Positions 57,572 through 64,000 of a DNA stretch of 64,000 bases are shown here, piece after piece. The DNA comes from Thereva unica (taxonomy: Eukaryota > Arthropoda > Insecta > Diptera > Therevidae), in the NCBI GenBank assembly GCA_949987705.1, contig OX465285.1:86313975-86377974 (forward strand), in the 5' to 3' direction. The translations under genes and the position numbers were made by a program. Position 1 is the stretch's first letter, and each line of letters opens with the position of its first letter. The notes under the pieces were generated by a model. It made no database searches. It saw only the letters and a list, made by a program, of their open reading frames with translations, and had not been told where the DNA came from.

Positions 57572-59871
57572 CAAAGAGACCTGGGTATCGCCCGATGGTA
57601 GAACGAGAAATCAGATAGATCACGTGGCCGTCAGCCGCAGATGGATAACTATTCTTGAGGATGTCAGGAGTTTCAGGGGAGCAGATACTGGAAGCGACAA
57701 CCATTTGGTTGTAGCAACTATTCGCCTTAAAATCGCCGCAATCAGAAACGTGCACCATAATGCTAGAACCCGTAGACGGTTTAACGTAGACCTTCTGCGG
57801 GAGAGCGTTAAAAAGCGGGAATTTGCTGGAAACCTACAAGAATTATTAAACCAGCAAACCGTTTCTGACGACACAAATATTGAAGAATTGTGGAGTACGA
57901 CAAAGGGCGCCATATTGACGGCTGCGGAAACGAGCATCGGTTATGTCCAAAGAAACCAGTAACACTGGATCTCGGACAAAACCTGGCAAAAAATAGAACG
58001 CAGAAAGGCCCTCAAAAATAACGTAAACTCTACAAACGACCCGGAAAGACGTCACCAACTAGAACGCGAATACTCCCAATTACATCGGGAGGTTAAGAGA
58101 AGTGTCCGGCGTGATAAAAGGCAGCAGATAAATGAGCTCGCAGAAAAAGCGGAAAACGCGGCAAACACAGGCAACAGTAAGGTGCTGTACCAAATCACTA
58201 AACAGCTCTCGGGAAAGCATTCTACTAAAAAGCATGCCGCTAAGAGTGCGGATGGAAGGCTGCTGTGCAGCGACGAGGAGCAACTCCAAAGATGGAGAGA
58301 TTACTTCTTCGCCGCCCTGAATGGTACACTTACACAGGAACTTCAGGAAAACAGCAACAATGCACAGGCAATAAGAATCGCCACTCGGGCCCCATCCAAG
58401 ACGGAAATAGTAACCGCAATTCATGCGATGGCCAATGGTAAAGCAGCTGGGAAAGCCGACTGAAGCCTCATAGCAGATGCGCTTCAGCCAATTCTATGTA
58501 GAAATAGCATGGAACACCTGTACCTTTCCGGAGGATTGGACGGAAGGTATCATAGTGAAAATGCCAAAAAAGGGGGACCTAACAATATGCGACAACTGGA
58601 GAGGTATCTGTTTATCATCTACTGTGTGCAAAATTTTGTGCCATATATTACTATCTAGGATAAGTGATGCAGTTAACCGAACGCTTAGGAGGCATCAGGC
58701 CGGATTCAGGAAGAACCGCTCCTGTATTGATCATATTAACACCTTGAGAATAATAGTGGAGCAGTCTACTGAATTCTGATCCCCCCTTTACCTTGCTTTC
58801 ATAGACTATGAGAAAGCGTTCGACTCGGTTAATAGAAGCTTCATTTGGCAGGCACTACGGAGACGTGGACTGCCTGATAAAATAATAGAATTGATAAAAG
58901 CCCGATATAACAATTCCAAATGCAGAGTTCTCCATAATGGAAAATTATCCGACTGCTTTGAGGTAAGCTCAGGAGTACGACAAGGATGCCTAGTCTCGCC
59001 TTTACTATTTCTTATAGTAATAAATGACATCCTTGTCGGCGCTCTAGATAGTAGAACAGGCGGCATACAATGGGGTTTACTACACCGCCTTAAGGATCTC
59101 AACTACGCCGATGATATATGTTTGCTGGCCCACAGACACCAGGACCTCAAAAACATGTTAAACAATTTGGCAACAGAAAGTAGTCCAGCAGGCTTAAGGC
59201 TAAATCCGACTAAAACTAAAGAAATGCGGATAAATGCAAACACCATTGAACGGACAGCGCTGAATAACCGTGACGTGGAACTGGTAAACAAATTCTGCTA
59301 CCTCGGTAGCATTATTACTGAAAATGGTGGGGCAGAAGAAGACGTAAGTTCCAGAATAAATAAAGCACGAGGCGCATATGCATGCCTGTTCCGCATATGG
59401 AGATCAACGGTGATCTCCACTAACACCAAATTGCGGCTGTTCAACTCCAACGTTAAGGCAGTTCTTTTGTACGGTTGCGAAACATGGAAAGTCACCCAAT
59501 TCATCACAGGGTGCCTACAAGTCTTCATCAACAGATGCCTGCGTCGTATCCTAAAAATCCGCTGGCAAGATAGAATTTCAAACGAAGAACTATGGCGCCG
59601 TGCCGGCCAAGAAAGGATAGACGACCAAATCAGGCGAAGGAAATGGAATTGGGTTGGCCACACCTTGCGACGCGAAAACGAAAATCTAGCCAAACAGGCC
59701 CTCGACTGGAATCCGCAAGGTTCCCGTCGAGTCGGAAGACCTAAAACAACGTGGAGGAGAACTCTACTAGCAGAAGCCGCAACAACTGGGAGATCCTGGT
59801 CGGAGCTAAGAGCTGTCGCGCAAAACAGAGTCCGCTGGAGGGACTAAAGGAGTTGAAAGAAGAAGAAGAGA
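57572..59871 (+). mobile_element. Inner RTE-type LINE, 5'-truncated insertion
   Basis: 2.3 kb. It begins in the C-terminal part of the endonuclease (NQIDHVAVSRRW, GSDNHLVVATIRLK), continues through the RT (FIDYEKAFDSVN, GVRQGCLVSPLLF, LNYADDICLLAH) and the C-terminal domain (LLYGCETWKVTQ, NPQGSRRVGRPKTTWRR, ending RVRWRD-stop at 59847) and finishes with (GAA)n. Stops at 57960, 58461 and 58777 and a frameshift near 58465-58480 inactivate it. A 14-bp target duplication (57558-57571 and 59872-59885) marks both ends precisely. Confidence 0.92.
58891..59847 (+). pseudogene. RTE-type reverse transcriptase, C-terminal two thirds, open
   Basis: A 318-codon open segment of the inner LINE. It starts just after the first RT Asp motif and contains the YADD catalytic box (about 59106-59117), the thumb region (LRLNPTKTKEMRI, FCYLGSIITENGG) and the C-terminal domain with RRILKIRWQDRISNEELWRR. 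The upstream part of the same ORF is broken by stops and a frameshift, so it cannot make a complete protein. The same domain recurs as fragments at 2600-3060 and 12600-12830. Confidence 0.88.
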
Positions 59872-61030
59872 ATCTTACAAATACAGGAAGACTTTAATGA
59901 AGGGAGAAGTGGACAAGCGTACAAAGGAACTCGCCAAAGATCACCAATAAGTTACAGCCAAGAACGGATATCTGCCAAGACATAGATGGGAACCTATTAG
60001 CAGATCCTGATAGGATAAAAGATAGGTGGAGAGAATATTTTCAGAACCTCCTCAGCACCAACTACAATACCTTCACGATCTTTGTGAAACAAAAACTAGA
60101 ACCTATAGCGGCAACCCTTATAGGAGAATATCAAGCTGGTTTTAGGACAAACAGGTCAACATCGGACCAGCTGCTGACCTTAAAACAAATTCTGGAGAAA
60201 ACCTGTGAAAGGAATATAGTTATATACCAGATATTTGTCGACTCGAGAGAGGGTGTACAGGATCCTATTGGAATTAGGAGTCCCTTCAAAGCTGGTACAA
60301 TTTCAACCTCTCCCGTCAGTGCAGGGAAGTGCATCAATAGCAACACAGTTGGTACAAATATTTGGTTATGCGAATGACGTGAACATGGTGGAAGGTCCTT
60401 TTTGGCACCAAAAGAAGCTTATGTCGGCAAAAGACATAGGCCTGAAGAAAAAACGAAGGTGATGCAACAATCCAGAGAAGGTTACAATATTACAATGGAA
60501 AGAAATATAACTATCGACGAACATAACCTAGAAGTAATCGATAAAATAGTCTACCTTGGGTCTACAATTACAAAAAGAACCGATGAAAAAGAAGAAATAA
60601 GCAGAAGAACGAGTCAACAACGAGAGAGGATGGAATATGGCTAGGAAGATACAACAACGAGTTGTATGAAGTTTTTGACGACCGAGAACTCTCAACTGAC
60701 TACCCGTCACGAATCCTCAAGGCAAGCCTCGGACATTTAGAGGAGGCCAAGGCTCGATTTGGGCTGTAGCGCCATTGGATGGATGGAGAACTCTCAACTT
60801 GAATAAAAATTAACAGCTGAAACTAGCCAGCCACGTGATCAGGGTGGAGGACAATCGTATCCCAAAACGCCTTATGCCTTATGGAGATCGATAGACTCTG
60901 TGAAGGCTGACGCAGAGGCAATACTTAACATCCAGAACTGAAGACATGCTGCAAGGGTCCGCCAAACATGGAAAAATGCCCTAAAGGAGGCCAAGGCTCG
61001 ATTTGGGCTGCAGCACCATTGAATGGACGC
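59872..61030 (+). mobile_element. Outer RTE-type LINE, right part, decayed
   Basis: Continues the 57360-57571 element: QPRTDICQDIDGNLLAD, DRWREYFQNLLS, EYQAGFRTNRSTSDQLL and TLKQILEKTCERNIVIYQ (RT), FGYANDVNMV (mutated YADD) and VIDKIVYLGSTITKR. Later segments (60740-61020) repeat the phrase GGCCAAGGCTCGATTTGGGC twice, suggesting an internal duplication. Confidence 0.82.
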
Positions 61031-61239
61031 CCTAAAAACAAAAAGCACCCATCAGGAATATATAACTTTTGAAGAGGAGAGTAAGATAAACTTATTTACC
61101 AAATTTCATAAAAATTTGTGCTGTCCGAAAGAATTCGGAGGTAATACTCTATTTTTACCGCTATCCACTGGACTAAGACAAAGGAAGTAAATTAACCAAT
61201 ATATTTATTTATGTTGATTTGTTAAAAAATATTACACAA

Positions 61240-62040
61240 GTTTTATTTTCTACTTTTTAGTCTATTATAAATCTTCCGCCATTTTGACGCTCTGTCATGC
61301 TTTTTCGTTTAATAGCCATGTCGGGGGTCTACAAACGCAAATGCAAAAATCGGCCGAATATTGATTTTTTTTTTTTTTTTCAAAATGGCCAGATTGCATT
61401 TTCACGCGAGTTACACATATGTGCAAAATTTGAAGTTGATCGGTTATACATTCTACTTTTTAGTCTTCCGCCATTTGATGTTGGCCGCCATTTTGAATTG
61501 GGAATGACGCTACACCACTAATTGTATTCTACATTTCATGATCTCTTTTCAACCTCTGTCGGGAATACAAATTCAAATGATTTTTTTTACAAAATGGTCA
61601 GTTTGCACTGTCAAGAAAACTACGCATATGTGCAATATTTGAAGTTTATCGGACCCATACTGAGGGGATTGTGAAAAAAGGTATTCGGCAGCTATTTTGA
61701 AACCACCATCTTCATTTTGTTACGATCGGATTACATTGTCAGGCAAACTATGCATATGTACAAAATTTGAAGTTGATCGGTTATACTTTCTACACTATGT
61801 CTTCCGCTATTTTGTGTTCGCCGCCATTTTGAATTTCAAATGACGCTACACCAATAATTTTATTCTACCTGACATGTCTTTTCATTTGATTCCTATGTCA
61901 GGGGTCTGGAAAGACAAATGCAAAAATCGGCCGCCATCTTTGTATCGCCATCTTGATTTTTTTACAAAATGGTCAGATTGGATTTTCAATCCAGCTATAC
62001 ATATGTGCAAAAAGTTGATCGGTGGTATGGAAGCGGTTCA
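61240..62040. repeat. Tandem array, about 280-bp unit, three copies
   Basis: Each unit has TCTTCCGCCATTTTG, GTTGGCCGCCATTTTGAAT, AATGACGCTACACCA, a TGTCAGGGGTCTGGAAAGACAA-like block, ACAAAATGGTCAGATTG and CATATGTGCAAAATTTGAAG-TTGATCGG. Copies start at about 61260, 61460 and 61800; the middle one is partly deleted. Shares the GGCCGCCATTTTGAAT core with 15680-15990. Confidence 0.8.
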
Positions 62041-64000
62041 AAATCAAGTTAAAGGTTGTTTTTTTTTGTTAACGGCTTTTTCTGTTAACGCTTGATTTTT
62101 ACTCCCTATCAATATTTGATAACGAGCTCTATATATGAAACGATTCTTAAGGAGTAAATCCAATAAACTCCAAAAACGCTTGGTCTCCACGGCAATTTTG
62201 TAGCTAAAATACCAGATTAGCCAGCTCTGCTCATTCCCTAAGCTTACGGCTCACGTTACATAAATAGAACAACAGAACTATGGAACAACAATCTTTCAAA
62301 GTCTGAATTTCCGAACACGGGCAACATCTAAGACTCAAAAAGCAGAGTTCGTAGCCATCTCCTCCAACATCCTCTTGACTCCTCGTAACCTGAAACCTCT
62401 TTTGTCCTTCGAAATAAGCTTACTACTAAACATCGCACCACGCATTTAAACTATATCCTTTCAGGACATACATTCAAGATGGTTTACGTGTGAAGGTGAT
62501 GGTGAAGGTATTACGTGTGAAGCAGACGTCGCCCTCATTGATCAAAATAACCGATTTAAAATTAATTTTTAATTCTAACTTGTCGACAAAAGTCCTTTGA
62601 TATCAAAGAGCGCTCGTTGTTTCAGAAACTGGCCCTAATGCACATAATAAAGATTCAATTACGATCTCGTCCTTTGAGCATCCTGCTTCCTGCTCCGTCC
62701 TTCGAGCTGCAGACTCGGGCCATTGTTCATCAAAAAGCACTTTGCGGAAGAAGGACGGATTAGTCGAAACTTAAACGCGACTAATGAATAAATCACTCAA
62801 TTACGGATTCAAGCCAGCCCCGACTCGATCCTGCTCCGCTCGCTCATTACAGTCATATCAAAAAGTCATTTTAATATCGCATCCGTTTACAAAACAAACT
62901 TCAGCATCCCTCGGCCGCCCCGCCGCTGAAGGGACGCACGTTAATAATGAAAGAGCGGGCGGCAACCTCGAAGCTGCAAACGGCCTCCCCCGCCCAAGTG
63001 CGCTTCGAGCCCTCTCCCTTTCAAGGGTCGTGAACTCTGGATCTCCATTCTTCTCATCCTTCACGGCTGCAGTGGTGTTGTGTCTGCTTCCAAGGCGTAT
63101 ACGCTTTTGAATGTGTGCGTCGGTTCTGTTTTTTGTTTTATTTTTGTGTGGAATAATGAGAAAAAATGCTTCCATGGGCTTCCGCTCTCCTATCTCCAAG
63201 GATTCTATATGCATGGGTCTCTTTCGAAAATTTAACTTTCGCAGAGATTTCTGTTTTAATTTTATTCCGTTAATTAAAGAGACGCGCGGCAGGGGCGGGC
63301 GACGCGACGCTCCAGCTAGTGTGGAGGCTCGAAGGGATGAAATTAAAAATGGGGCTGCAATGATTCAATTTTAAAAAATGGCATGTAGTACAGAAAATTC
63401 CATATTTACAATTAGATTTTGAGTTTCTGCAGCCGCGGTGGATTCTTTTTTATATTTTAATGCTGTTACGGCTTCGCAACAATCTGCGAGCTGAATAGAC
63501 TTTACTTTTTCAAAAGACCCGTCTTAGTACCTCACTGTGGAGGGTGAAGGCAATTAGTGTGGAGAACGTAAACATAGGACTTTTCAGAAATGTTGTTTAG
63601 TCAGAAATTGCAGTCAATCAATGTTTGCGCATTTTTCAAGTATTTCCTAGTGGGTATGAGCTCATTGCGTTCGGAATCACCTGGGGTGGGAATTAATCAA
63701 CGAATTCTATGACTGCGGCCTTTTATTTTGATAAGGAAAATAAATACTACTTGTGAATCGTTTATTAAACATTGTATTTTTATTTGAAAGCTGGAAAAAG
63801 AGATATGATTTCTATTACGTATAGTGCGCGAGTAGCCGAGCGGGCTACTCGTGTTTTGCGGGGAAAAATATGGTCGTGCAGGCAGGAGGATTTTGTTTTC
63901 GGTGGAACAGTCTCTATAGTAATAGCGATAAAGTAATAAAGAGGGCTGCTACATTCATACAGTGATTTAAACAGTCGACAGAGGCGCGGAAGATGGAGCT
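62041..64000. other. Utx intron (presumed); GC-rich island, no exon assigned
   Basis: Unique sequence. The part 62820-63320 is clearly richer in G+C and CpG than the rest of the window (CCGCCCCGCCGCTGAAGG, GGCAGGGGCGGGCGACGCGA). Open frames there have no recognised similarity. CGAGTAGCCGAGCGGGCTACTCG at 63829-63851 forms a short hairpin. Confidence 0.45.

Noticed and set aside
62858..63214. 118-aa minus-strand ORF in the GC-rich island
   Set aside because: GC-rich sequence has fewer random stops; no similarity or start context supports it. Kept only as part of the island observation.
1..64000. CRISPR arrays, operons, rRNA genes
   Set aside because: None seen; repeats are dispersed or tandem eukaryotic types, and genes are spliced.

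Overview
This is a stretch of an animal nuclear genome, almost certainly a fly (Diptera). It is AT-rich, has spliced genes with canonical GT/AG introns, and is dominated by insect-type transposable elements. Four protein-coding genes could be assembled exon by exon, with intron phases that agree across every junction: the 3' part of chitin deacetylase 5 (Cda5, + strand, 7677-25135), a complete Ir21a ionotropic receptor (+, 34765-40284), a complete FUN14-domain mitochondrial membrane protein (-, 43862-52083), and the first three coding exons of the histone demethylase Utx/KDM6 (+, from 55274, continuing beyond the window). Cda5 and Ir21a resemble their Drosophila counterparts closely enough that a dipteran is the best reading; the species cannot be determined from the window.

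Layout. 1-7.7 kb: intron or intergenic sequence with LINE fragments, a 48-bp tandem repeat and two small inverted-repeat elements. 7.7-25.1 kb: Cda5, with a giant Thr-rich mucin-like exon, a pair of equal-length mutually exclusive exons carrying the catalytic deacetylase motifs, and introns filled with LINE, gypsy, SINE and MITE debris. 25.7-27.3 kb: a fold-back element with a second MITE nested in one arm. 28-34.7 kb: intergenic, with mariner and LINE relics and TIR elements. 34.8-40.3 kb: Ir21a, with six introns; five are 54-65 bp and one is 2.55 kb and carries a LINE. 40.6-42.9 kb: MITEs, a SINE and a LINE fragment. 43.9-52.1 kb: the FUN14-domain gene on the minus strand with two alternative last exons; its long intron holds a Tc1 transposon with an intact transposase, itself sitting inside a MITE. 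52.8-55 kb: a decayed LINE with an ORF1 PHD-like finger. 55.3-64 kb: Utx 5' exons and then a long intron containing one 5'-truncated RTE-type LINE inserted in another, with a visible 14-bp target-site duplication, plus a tandem repeat array.

The genes are not functionally linked: Cda5 acts on chitin in cuticle or extracellular matrix, Ir21a in cool sensing, the FUN14 protein at the mitochondrial outer membrane, and Utx on H3K27 methylation. The notable content is alternative splicing (Cda5 mutually exclusive exons, FUN14 alternative C-termini, an Ir21a 54-nt intron that is in frame and stop-free) and a readable history of nested transposition. Family names given to genes rest on recalled protein similarity; exon borders rest on splice consensus and phase, not on transcripts.
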